Assembly (NCBI GenBank): GCA_947247005.1 | Contig: OX365955.1 | Coordinates: 21,247,322-21,311,321, forward strand | Origin: Spisula solida | Lineage: Eukaryota; Mollusca; Bivalvia; Venerida; Mactridae | Reading direction: 5' to 3' | DNA length: 64,000 bases | In this document: piece by piece, positions 33,901 to 42,229 of the stretch | Numbering within the stretch: position 1 is the first letter of the stretch | How the letters are laid out: each line of letters opens with the position of its first letter | Notes under the pieces: model-generated | What the model saw: the letters and a program-made list of their open reading frames with translations, nothing else | Database searches by the model: none | Told to the model about the DNA's origin: nothing | Made by a program: the position numbers and the translations under genes

Positions 33901-36712
33901 CAAATAAAAGGCCCCCCAAAAAGCTTGTTCACTTGGTGATTTTGTTTTCACTTTCAAGTAAATACCTTTGAATTATTATTGGACTTCTACTGAGTAGAGG
34001 TTGGAGTTCTAATAGTGAACAGGTGTCTGTACAAAAGTAATAGTCAATGGATTTAAGGTTGTACCTTGTCGAGAAGTGCAGATAATTTGGACAACAATGC
34101 TTGATAGTTGCCTATTCTTGTGTAGAGATTGGGATCCCAATGGTGAACACGTTTCATCCAGTAAAGTATGAAAACAGGGGTAGGGGTCTAGAGGGGCACC
34201 CCCCCTCCTAGAAGCTTCTGAGAATTAGTGATTTTGATTGCCAATAAACAGCTTAACTCCAGCATCATGAGGTTGCCAAAAAACGACCTACTGTCATGTA
34301 AAATGTCTGAATGTGTGAAATTTTCATCTGATGTATGGACAGTGAATGGATATAAATATCTACACAAACAACTTTCAACACATTCCTTTAGTAGATTGAA
34401 TTGTAATATTTTGTTAACTGTAAATAAGTTCCATGTTTAGCCAATATAAAAAGACTTTATAGAAGAACTGTGAATAAGTGGATTCACAAGAATCTGATCA
34501 ATCATCATTTGTGTTACAGAATCTGATAATGAACTAAAATAACAAGTTTTTGTTTTAGATTAATTAAGTAGGTATCACTAAGGGCTATATTTGGTTAAAA
34601 GTGTGCTTATATATTTTTGCAAGCAAGACTGACTCTGCTTCAGGTAAATCACAATGTTAAATTAAAACTTAAAAGTAAACAAGAGTTTGTAAAACATGTA
34701 TGCCCCAATAGTCTGAAAAAGTTAAGGCTTTGACATACTAACCTCAAAATCAATAGGGGTCATCTACAGTTGATGACTAACCTCTATGTAAAGTTTTAAG
34801 ATCCTAGGGCAAAGCATCCTTGGGTTATTGAACGGAAACCATTTTAATAGTCAGAAATGGTAAAGGTCACAGTGACCTTGACCTTAGACCTACTGACGTC
34901 AAAATCAATAGGGTCCGTCTACTGTTGATAACCAACCTCCACGTAAAGTTTGAAGATCCTAGGGCGAAGCGTTCTTCCTTTATTAAATATACCCCCTAAT
35001 ATAAGATGTACTATAGGAGAAACAGTGTATGTAGTCACTCTTTTCTTCAGTTTACTTACAAAACATTCTGGATATATCGGGCCCATTTAAGGATAACATA
35101 TACAGACTGGGACACTTGTGAGTTAATATTTGTTTATACTAATCCTTATTCAATACAACTTAGTAAGAAAGAAAATCAGGTTTTTATTTAATTTCTGAAT
35201 TGTGCCGTGTCCCGCAGTCTTTAACCTTTTTATCTCTTCACTGTAAATACTTGTGCGTCGTTCACATGATCTTGTAAAGATAAAGTACAATATTGCCCCA
35301 GAGTGGGCCTGTACTTAACTGGAAGAAGAAGGTTCCTGTTCAGCGAGTAGGCCTTCTGAATCATGTTGACAAATATACAAATTTTCTCAATAGCCCAGGA
35401 ATCTTAAGTGGATATTTTCTGGCATGTTATTCCCCATATTGACATGAAATGAATTGGTTTCTTTGAATCATCATGACATGGAAGTATAAAATGTCAAAAT
35501 GTCTGAGTACCTCTATATAGATCCAGTACAGTCTGACCATTTATTATCAGATTATCATGCTTGTAACTGCTATAGATAACACTGTGTGTTCACCAACACC
35601 ACACACACATACAACGCTGTGTAAACTAAAAGTCCCATTTATATTGTCAAGAAGCTTTTATTGAACTAATTTGCAGCAACAAAATAAACAGAGTTTTTTG
35701 ACGGAAAGAACGGCGCTGTACTGTACCTAATTTCTTTTTAATTCAACCATTCAAAGCTTTGTCACGCTCTTATCCGATTCGCCAATGTATTTCAACCGTT
35801 TTCCGATCGCCATTTGTTCCTGACATACTTCTCTCACGCGCTTAATTACGTTTGAAAAATATGAAATTCCACTTTCGATTTGACGACAAATGTCTTACAT
35901 ACTGAATATCCCATTAGCAGAAAGATCGAGTGCCGTGATTGGTTCATTGAATTACAAGGATACATGTAGAGGTAACTTCATCGGCCAATCAGAACGGTCG
36001 TTTCATTTGTGCACTGGAAAACCAATACGGTCTAAAACAATTACGAATACCGTGGTCGCGCTAGCAAAAGTCGGCATACCCCCCCCCCTCAAATTTTTAC
36101 GACGGATTTACGCGATTTGGAAAAACGGTCTTAGGACATGTCTATAATACGGAAATCCGTCATAAAACGGAAAACTTTCACCCATGGAAGTATAAGTCTG
36201 ATTCAACCATCATCAGAATTAACATTGAGTGATTAATAAGTGAACAAAATGAAGAGTGAAGCGAGGAGCAGGAATCCAGGAAACATCCTCTTACCCGTTA
36301 TTAAATGGGTCTATTTTTTCAATAATGTCCAGGTACAGCCCTGAATCTTTGGCAATGACATTGTAATCTACTTTACACGTCACAGTGAATGTAAGTCATG
36401 ATGAACATATTATTCATACAGGCAGGCGTTAAAATTTGCATACATTTGAAAATAAATCATTCAAGTAAAATATAGTAGCAGACATATCATTTTACAAATC
36501 CAAGCTTACGTTCCATCTAAAGCTTTACATGCGTCCTCAACGTCCCTGGGATCTTCAAACTCAACAAACGCAAAACCCGGTGGATTACGTGCTACCCAAA
36601 CATTCCTGAGAGGCCCGTAACGTTGAAACACATCCTCTAACTCCTGCTTAGCAGCTCCATAACCCAAATCACCAACATAAACTTTACAGTCACTGTTAGA
36701 ATTCCTAGCCAT
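24927..36712 (-). CDS. SRSF3: SRSF3/Rbp1-like serine/arginine-rich splicing factor
   Basis: Five exons on the minus strand join in phase (every intron phase 2): 36712-36510, 33687-33529, 29839-29801, 28460-28407 and 24954-24927, total 160 residues plus TAG. That fits SRSF3 (about 164) and fly Rbp1 (about 135-145). The RRM has RNP2 KVYVGDLG and RNP1 [11 protein letters not shown], with [14 protein letters not shown] between, diagnostic for SRSF3/SRSF7/Rbp1. There is no CCHC zinc knuckle, which argues for SRSF3 over SRSF7. The RRM is followed by 17 consecutive glycines, then RS repeats. Such proteins bind exonic enhancers in pre-mRNA in the nucleus and promote exon inclusion and mRNA export. 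The exon 4 cassette may be optional: it is in frame either way. Symbol is by family, not one-to-one orthology. Confidence 0.85.
25545..25800 (-). repeat. tRNA-headed SINE with C-tract, minus orientation
   Basis: Second copy of the SINE at 4870-5165 ('gatacagaagatgccccagt', 'gacccacaacctt'), with a C-run at about 25579-25593. Lies in the last SRSF3-like intron. Confidence 0.65.
25801..27839. other. Intronic DNA of the SRSF3-like gene, no confident feature
   Basis: AT-rich. Two weak minus-strand RS-like frames (near 27600 and 27317) were examined and rejected. 'ggtcattttctcc'/'gacccttcaa' blocks recur locally without a clear repeat unit. Confidence 0.35.
27840..28080 (+). repeat. Family S copy, degenerate
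   Basis: 'acaagagatgtttgcagaac', 'gacctactgacctcaaatca', 'gtttgaagatcctggaccta' and 'aaggtcacagtggctttgac' in the family order. Confidence 0.7.
28407..28460 (-). CDS. SRSF3-like exon 4 (54-nt RS exon, maybe optional)
   Basis: Acceptor TTTCATATTCCAG, donor GTTTGT. Reads [19 protein letters not shown]-like but less regular. It is a multiple of three, so skipping it keeps the frame. Confidence 0.65.
28481..28762 (+). pseudogene. 3' end of a LINE ORF2 (5'-truncated)
   Basis: An open frame whose [20 protein letters not shown] and [20 protein letters not shown] match the characteristic end of reverse-transcriptase ORFs in CR1/L2-type LINEs ('RVV..WNSLP...V....FKNRLD..W'). Only the last 90 or so residues remain, as expected of 5'-truncated insertion. 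It lies just upstream of SRSF3-like exon 4 in genomic order, in the antisense direction. Confidence 0.75.
28810..29013. mobile_element. MITE family M3, second copy
   Basis: AAAGCCTAGGTCCCACTGA at the left and its inverse at the right. The ends are nearly perfect; the interior is like the copy at 23641. Confidence 0.88.
29040..29295 (-). repeat. tRNA-headed SINE, minus orientation
   Basis: On the minus strand the head reads 'gtggtccagtggttagtgcg' with a degenerate B-box, 'ggtttggttccc'. The body ('gacagcagtg'/'ccacacatgg', 'cagtactaac') is shared with 30000-30185. Confidence 0.65.
29430..29575 (+). repeat. Family S fragment with a perfect AGGTCA palindrome
   Basis: 'catgcatgtccctatggcag' start block, then AGGTCACAGTGACCT at 29522-29536. 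Confidence 0.6.
29801..29839 (-). CDS. SRSF3-like exon 3 (39-nt RS microexon)
   Basis: Acceptor CTATGGTTACAG, donor GTATAC. Reads [12 protein letters not shown] in the phase carried by exon 2. Confidence 0.82.
30000..30185 (-). repeat. SINE, headless copy
   Basis: 'gctgtttctcaatatttcgg', 'aattcacctga', 'agtactaact' and 'tccacatgtggag' match the body of the SINE at 29040; the tRNA-like head is missing. Confidence 0.6.
30800..31035 (+). repeat. Dispersed intronic repeat with terminal hairpin
   Basis: 'gggccataactccaacaata' and 'gtgtgaagtttcattgaaat' are typical of repeats in marine-invertebrate genomes (recalled, not searched). It ends in a perfect-looking hairpin, 'tctcccacactata'/'tataatgtgggaga'. 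Confidence 0.5.
31049..31465 (+). repeat. Family S, dimeric copy
   Basis: Two core units in tandem (31049-31250 and 31255-31465), each with 'aaggtcacagtga', 'gacctactgacctcaaaat', 'gaccaacctccatgtaaag' and 'cttgagttattgaac', then 'agacagac' and 'ataccccctcatcaaagatg' at the end. Confidence 0.85.
31466..33528. other. Intronic DNA of the SRSF3-like gene
   Basis: No confident feature. A basic minus-strand frame near 32200-32130 ([11 protein letters not shown]) was considered as an alternative or poison exon, but its acceptor is weak. Confidence 0.35.
33529..33687 (-). CDS. SRSF3-like exon 2 (end of RRM and poly-Gly)
   Basis: Acceptor GGTATTCATCAG, donor GTCAGT. Encodes [21 protein letters not shown] (last RRM strand), PPRR, 17 glycines from a GGT/GGC/GGA triplet run, then [10 protein letters not shown]. 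The triplet run is a likely site of length polymorphism. Confidence 0.93.
33740..34210. repeat. GC-rich dispersed repeat next to SRSF3-like exon 2
   Basis: Purine/pyrimidine blocks such as 'gggggccgcaggacccccgg' and 'gggggccggaggcccccgga' that can fold on themselves, later 'tctagaggggcacccccc'. Composition is very unlike the surrounding AT-rich intron. Starts about 50 bp from the exon's acceptor. Confidence 0.55.
34679..35000 (+). repeat. Family S copy with a perfect AGGTCA palindrome
   Basis: 'aacaagagtttgtaaaacat', 'gtatgcccc', two cores, and AGGTCACAGTGACCT at 34864-34878. Confidence 0.8.
35010..36509. other. First coding intron of the SRSF3-like gene, no feature
   Basis: AT-rich. A C-tract at 36080-36089 and a CCAAT-like 'gccaatcagaacgg' near 35982 are the only marks. 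The 85-codon frame at 35890-36147 has no support. Confidence 0.35.
36510..36712 (-). CDS. SRSF3-like exon 1 (RRM)
   Basis: Starts [17 protein letters not shown] and ends KALDGT with donor GTAAGC. An acceptor-like CATTTCAG lies 17 bases before the ATG (36731-36730), so a non-coding 5' exon further upstream is likely. Confidence 0.95.
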
Positions 36713-36872
36713 TTTCTCGCTAAATTAATCTGAAATGAATTGACACTGTTAAAACTACATGTAAAACAAACAAACTTGAGGTAGACAAGGCTAACAGACA
36801 TTCCAAAAGTTGGTGAAAATGGTCGGACATTCGGTCTGGTAAGGTCTTACAATAATTATTGAAAGGTTAAAT

Positions 36873-37216
36873 TACTTAAACACGATGACACTACTATTTT
36901 ACGACTTTGTTACCTTTTTCTTTTTTCATAACTAATATGTTTAAACTTTAAATTGAATTTTTTTTATATTTTCTTGCCATCAGTATCGAGCGTCGGAAGT
37001 GGCATTGTAGGATTAAATACAATATTTCAAATATATTTAAGCATCTTTTAGGATATATTTTTAATATTTAGCCTTAAAACAAAGATGTTTATAAAATAAT
37101 GAAAATGTGCAATATTTTTTTGATACGTTTCTCATGTTTAAACGTTGAAAAAAATAATAATACACTCCCGCTATGCAGCCTTTTGGCCGATTCCCCTGAA
37201 CATTAAGTTTGGGATA
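36873..37216. repeat. Diverged copy of the TIR element at 38131
   Basis: Shares, in order, 'attttacgac', 'ccatcagtatcgag', 'cggaagtggca', 'aaaacaaagatgttta', 'catgtttaaacgttgaaaaa' and 'acactcccgctat' with 38300-38610. The outer ends are lost. Confidence 0.8.
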
Positions 37217-38130
37217 CTGTTAAACGGGTTCAGGACTCCACAAATCCGATAGTCCGACGTCTAGGGGTGGGACAACTCTAAATTCTAATTTCAATTGACA
37301 GCAAAATTGGACAACTGCCCAAAAATTTGTATAATCAACATCTACGTCAGAGATTTGACGAAGCATTATGACCTCTGGCGTTTTCGCCCAACAAGAAATC
37401 AAAATAAATAATCAAAACCAGACTTGCAGTTGATTTATCCATGTCAATTAGCATGTGAGGTAACGTGAGGTCCACGCTTGTATAAACAAATAACTGCAGA
37501 ATAACTGCTTAGTTCCACTTCTCTGATTTGATGGGATCAAACTCAAACTGTGACAGGTAATATAAATGCAATCACGCACTTGGACAATATAATTATTTGA
37601 CTAGTAATTAATTTAAAAAAAATCACGAATCACAAAAGGTGTCAGACAGAATGGTTATCAAAACGCATCAAATACCTATACTAGTAATACACATATATTA
37701 AGCAAAGGTTATCCCACAATCGAAATATCATAGCATCCAAACAAATGTATTAATGTATTCTATGGGAATAAACTGAAAAATAATGCATTAGTTATTGTTT
37801 GTGGTCTACACCTAACAGATCATAACAGATCACCTAATTGTTGTCTATAAACCTGTAAACTTCTGTTTTTTAAAAGTGGCCTGTTTTGGTACACTCCAAT
37901 TACTGGGCCTTCCTAGTACAATGTATGTTCATTCTGTGCCGTTCTGTGATTGTGAAGTGGGCCTTTCTCTGTTTCTGACCTGATTCTTTTAGTTTCATCT
38001 CAAGGCTGGTTCCAACTTCCAGTGTATTTGATTGTGTGCACCCACAAATCTAAAAGGCACACACTTATCGGTGTAAAGGCTACACTACACTGCAACAAAA
38101 CAGGTTGTTAACTTACATGACCATTCACCA
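37217..38130. other. No gene identified
   Basis: AT-rich DNA upstream of the SRSF3-like gene. A GTAAGT-type donor on the minus strand near 38115 could belong to a 5' UTR exon, but nothing supports it further. Confidence 0.3.
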
Positions 38131-38665
38131 TATCGACATTACAGGTTAAAATCCGTTTTCCGGGATAACGGAATTTATTGAGCGACAATGTGCGAGATAT
38201 TCCGAATGTACGTGAGGGGGGAAAATGCCTATAGCGTATAGAGCAACCAGGTACAGTAATCGCGATTATTTAAGGCAAATGACAAGAATTTGTAAAAAGT
38301 CTTACTATTAAACAATGACAACACAATTTTACGACCTCGCTGACAATATTTTCGCCAAAATAATATGTTTAACTTGAAAAATGCATATATTTTCTCGCCA
38401 TCGGTATCGAACTACGGAAGCGGCAGTGTAGAATAAAATGCAATATTTTAAATATAAAGCATTTTTTGGATAATTCTTGCTAAAGTTTAAAAACAAAGAT
38501 GTTTAATGATAATGTGTAATAATTTGTTTATATGTTTTCCATGTTTAAACGTTGAAAAAAAGAATAATTATATACACTCCCGCTATACCGCTTATTGCTC
38601 GCTAACCCCCTGACCGTGAAATTTCGGTTCCGGAAAAACGGGTTTTATTGAGTAATGTCGATATC
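38131..38665. mobile_element. TIR element, about 535 bp, non-autonomous
   Basis: The left side reads 'atatcgacattac' and 'aaaatccgttttccgg'; the right side inverts to 'atatcgacattac' and 'aaaacccgtttttccgg'. No coding capacity. A truncated relative is at 36873. Confidence 0.7.
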
Positions 38666-38669
38666 GAGA

Positions 38670-39150
38670 ATTAAAACTTAAACAAACGATGTGCAGAACT
38701 CTTGACTGTTCCGTATATTTTTGGGGTACGAAACTCATTTAGGACGAATCGATCTGATTAATTTGCTCTTCAATCGAGGCAGTTCGATCGCAAGATTCAC
38801 ATCAATGCCAAATGCAATCATTAACAAATAAGTCCTCACTAAATGAAAACAACCAATAATTACAAAGTGTTAAGTGAAAGCATTCATAAACAGAGCAAAA
38901 TCATCTACGATTAGTTTACCTTTTCACTCACGTAAGCAGCAATGAATGGATGGGTTCGTTTCACTCCACGCAGAGTCGAGAAATCGCTATCCACTGAAGT
39001 CAATAAACCTATACCATACAGTCTAAAATTAATTTCGTATGGGCATTGTCTTAATGTAGATAAAGATGTTCATTTGTATCTTATATACACTAGCCGACAT
39101 TTACAAGTACAGCATGAACAATAAAAATCGATCATTAAAAAATCGCTCAC
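38670..39150. other. Possible first (non-coding) exon region of the SRSF3-like gene
   Basis: On the minus strand a GTGAGT donor follows CTGCTTAC at 38931-38936, with no other gene nearby. This could be the 5' UTR exon, but a promoter cannot be proven from sequence. Confidence 0.25.
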
Positions 39151-39154
39151 AGTA

Positions 39155-39600
39155 AACCGCACGTGCATTTTTCACGCCTTGGGTACAATCGCATGTTTTT
39201 GCACGTGCGTTTCGTGCATATCAATTTTAACGGAAACATTGCACATTGGATTTCCTTATAGATAACATTTTGATGACTAGACTTTTCGTTAAATAAAGAG
39301 TCAAAATAGTTTATTTTATTCAAGCCGGTGGACAAAATTCCTTATTATACATTGTGTACTCAAAGATCCCAACTATATTTTTAGATCTTTAACATACTTA
39401 AAATTTCGATAAATTGTTAATTTGTCAATATATTATGAAGTAAAATTTCACAACTAACCTCTTAACTGCATGGGCAATCGATATCCATATTATTTATTAA
39501 CCGCACGTGCGATTTGCACTTGAAATACAAATGCGTGTTGGTTGCACCAAAGACAATACCGAGTATTCTTTGGTTGCACATGCGTTATCGGTTTTCAATA
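39155..39600. repeat. Repeated CACGTG-containing blocks
   Basis: Four related blocks: 'aaccgcacgtgcatttttca' (39155), 'tgcacgtgcgtttcgtgcat' (39200), 'aaccgcacgtgcgatttgca' (39500) and an inverted relative near 39572-39600 ('ggttgcacatgcgttatcgg'). Either remnants of inverted-repeat elements or E-box clusters. Confidence 0.45.
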
Positions 39601-40555
39601 TCAAACTTGCATATTTCTTTTCCCTTTTGCTCTAAACTTGGGAACAATATAACATCGGTGGGTTTATCATAGAATAAAGGGCAACAGGACTTGGTTTAGT
39701 TTAGGCTGATAGACGAAATCTTAAATATGCAGCAAATTTGAGCCAAACATTGTAAATTAAAGCAATTAATAAACATTCAATATTGTCATTTTTATTAATA
39801 TTTTGCGTGTTCAGATATTACCTAATAACGAAAATTACATGCCAAAAGACAAGCCCTAGGAACATAAAGAGAGATGTTATTATTATTATAATCAGGGAGT
39901 TTAGATACATATTTATAGAACAGGTCCTGTTATAATTAAATAAGAAGATCAATTTAAGGCACATGTGCAAGAAATTGAAACGCCAGTTCTAAGCACAGAC
40001 ATCGTGAGTACGCTGTAAATTACTGCAAATAAAATGCCACGGACAAAACAAGGTAATATTAGAAAATTGGCATCTTAAACTGGTACCAGAAAGGAAACTT
40101 ACATCCGTTGTCCAAACGTATGCAAGTTTTCTTTGTGATAGCAGAATGTAGAGGCTAGATAAACATACACGGAAACTGTAAACTTTCTTTTTAGACACAC
40201 TGAAGACTAATAGCGGCAAGATTCTGCCCAAGGTAAGTGGAAACTTATTATTACACTCGTAAGCAATGTTACGCACCAAAACACAATGCCCCCATCCACC
40301 CGTTCGTCCATCCATCTATAGATACTGCCGTGTATTATTGGTAGATTTTGTATACGCCAGGGGATTAAAGAAAAGAAGTAAGTCCATGTAAATGAAGTTT
40401 TAAAAGAAGAAAAGAACAAAGAACAATTAAGAACAACTACTGCTGTATATATAATAGAAACGAATGGTGGTTGGGGCACTGCAAATGACTGTCTGCTTGA
40501 ATGGTTTTATGCCAGACAATGTTGACCTATTCCAGAGGACTACATGGTATTAGGG
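39601..40555. other. No gene identified
   Basis: AT-rich unannotated DNA. Confidence 0.4.
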
Positions 40556-40559
40556 AAAA

Positions 40560-41515
40560 GACTATTTAAAGAAGTCCGAGTTGGCGTGCTTTTGGCGTAC
40601 ATGTGCCTTGTTAACCTGACTGGGACTTTTAGATAACTGGGTAAGGTGACTGCTACAACACCATGATATATTTCGTAGAAAATGACAAGTTGGAAACCAG
40701 ACGTCTGTTTTCAAGGATACTCCAACCAAGGGTATTTTGTAATAATGTTACGCTGGTGTATCTAGAGTAACATTTTTTCAACTGGGATAACATCTGCATC
40801 TTTGAAATTGTTGACCTTAGAGTTGTTGATGAACTGTTTGAACTCATCGCATGTAGCTTTCCTAAATAAAGGGATGTCTCTTCGAGTTTGCTTGTCTATA
40901 AAGGGTTTGAGATGGGCTTGTATGATTACTATGTCATGCTCTGAAATACCTGTTTGTGTGGAGACTGTGCTGACTAGTACTGAGTTAATTGGTCCAGTGT
41001 ATTTTCATTTCGTGTGGGTGAGGTGACCATTTGTGTGAGTCTATTTTTGCCAAAATGTGTGTAACATAGCTAGAGATAAAGGAATAGTTCACTCATACGG
41101 TGGTCTTTTGTTAATCAGGTCTCTGTTCCTGCAACGATGTCTTGGTAGTAAGTGTCAATCAGGACATAAAAATCATGCTTTTAGTTGACAATTTGTTGGC
41201 AATTTAGATACATATTTTAATTCTTGGAATTGACATGGTTGGGCTTGACTCTAAATGTTTGTTTGGGAGTGATGAATATATATTATGTGTCTGCAAGTTG
41301 GGTGAGCTTGATCTGGGTGAAATATTGATTGAATTGCACAGCCAAGAAAATGAGACGTCTAGGTCTAACGGTGTTTTCTCTGAGTTTTCCTCTACACCTT
41401 GACAAGAAATGTGTTGCCATCTCTGGCCGTCATCACATTGAAGGTCCTGTCTAAATTTAGGACCTGCAGACGACAGTTTCCACATGGATTATTATCATCC
41501 GGCCAAGGGTTTAGT
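40560..41515 (-). pseudogene. Decayed LINE ORF2 fragment with PHD-like finger and endonuclease remnants
   Basis: Minus-strand reading with several frame changes: CGNCRLQV then QCDDGQRWQHISC (a PHD-like finger with a frameshift and one lost cysteine), a Ser-rich linker, then NCQQIVN, LIDTYYQDIVAGTET (start of an APE endonuclease, like 'NCQSI..K......ID...PDII.GTE'), and later HDIVIIQAHLKPFIDKQTRR and CDEFKQFINN (the region after the endonuclease). Most of the endonuclease core is deleted. A different LINE type from the one at 7479. Confidence 0.65.
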
Positions 41516-41519
41516 TCTA

Positions 41520-42115
41520 TATCTCATGACAATGATAATAAAAAGATACACACAAAATAAGTGACTTGGAACATATGGAGCCGCTGGGAAGTCCAATCTG
41601 TAAGATATTTTCAAACTAAAAGAATGAATAAAGTTGCATTGATTACCTTCTCCGGTACAACATCTTTACAGCTACAAGCAGCATTTTTCAAGAACACCAT
41701 AGCATGACATGTTGATTATAACGGGTGAACGAAATGCCAAAGTTGGTACAAGTATTTGGAGCGCATGGTTATTGAAAAGCAAATGCACATGAAAAAGGGC
41801 TTATTGAATCTAAATATGTGAATCGTTACAGTATAGGAGAATCACGAACATATGAGACAGAGCCTGAGAGGTATAGCGTTGAATTTGTTTTTGCCACTGT
41901 AACTACTTCTTCATTTTATGTTTTCTTTCTTTTAGTGAAACCCACTGACATATTGGTATTCCACAGAGATCGAAAAATACAAATTATGATTTAGATTTGT
42001 ATTCAGTGAATCTAGTATCTGATAGAAATATTACACTTTCAGTGCTTTGATTTCCGCTACCAAGGGAGACAATCCCTGCGATGTTTACCGGAAATGAGCT
42101 GGTGAAATAGTAAAC
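41520..42115 (+). promoter_or_regulatory. Upstream region and 5' UTR of TTC17
   Basis: Non-coding DNA before the TTC17 start codon. No TATA box or CpG-rich core is obvious. 'accggaaatg' (ETS-like) lies at about 42088-42097, 19 bases before the ATG. Promoter assignment is inference from position. Confidence 0.3.
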
Positions 42116-42229
42116 ATGGCTGCTGTCACAGCAGTGCTAGTTAGTTTGAATCTGTTTTTCTCATCCTTTAGATTCTCCGATGCATCTACGCATTGGGTTG
42201 TCATGGAGGATGGAAAAATTCAAGCTCAG
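42116..42229 (+). CDS. TTC17: TTC17 exon 1
   Basis: ATG in the context 'gtaaacATGG'. Encodes a hydrophobic N-terminus (VTAVLVSLNLFFSSF), a likely signal peptide with cleavage around residue 23-25, then THWVVMEDGKIQAQ. Donor GTAAGC, phase 0. Confidence 0.95.

Noticed and set aside
35890..36147. 85-codon plus-strand frame as a gene
   Set aside because: No motif, no splice support, crosses a C-tract; antisense to an SRSF3-like intron.
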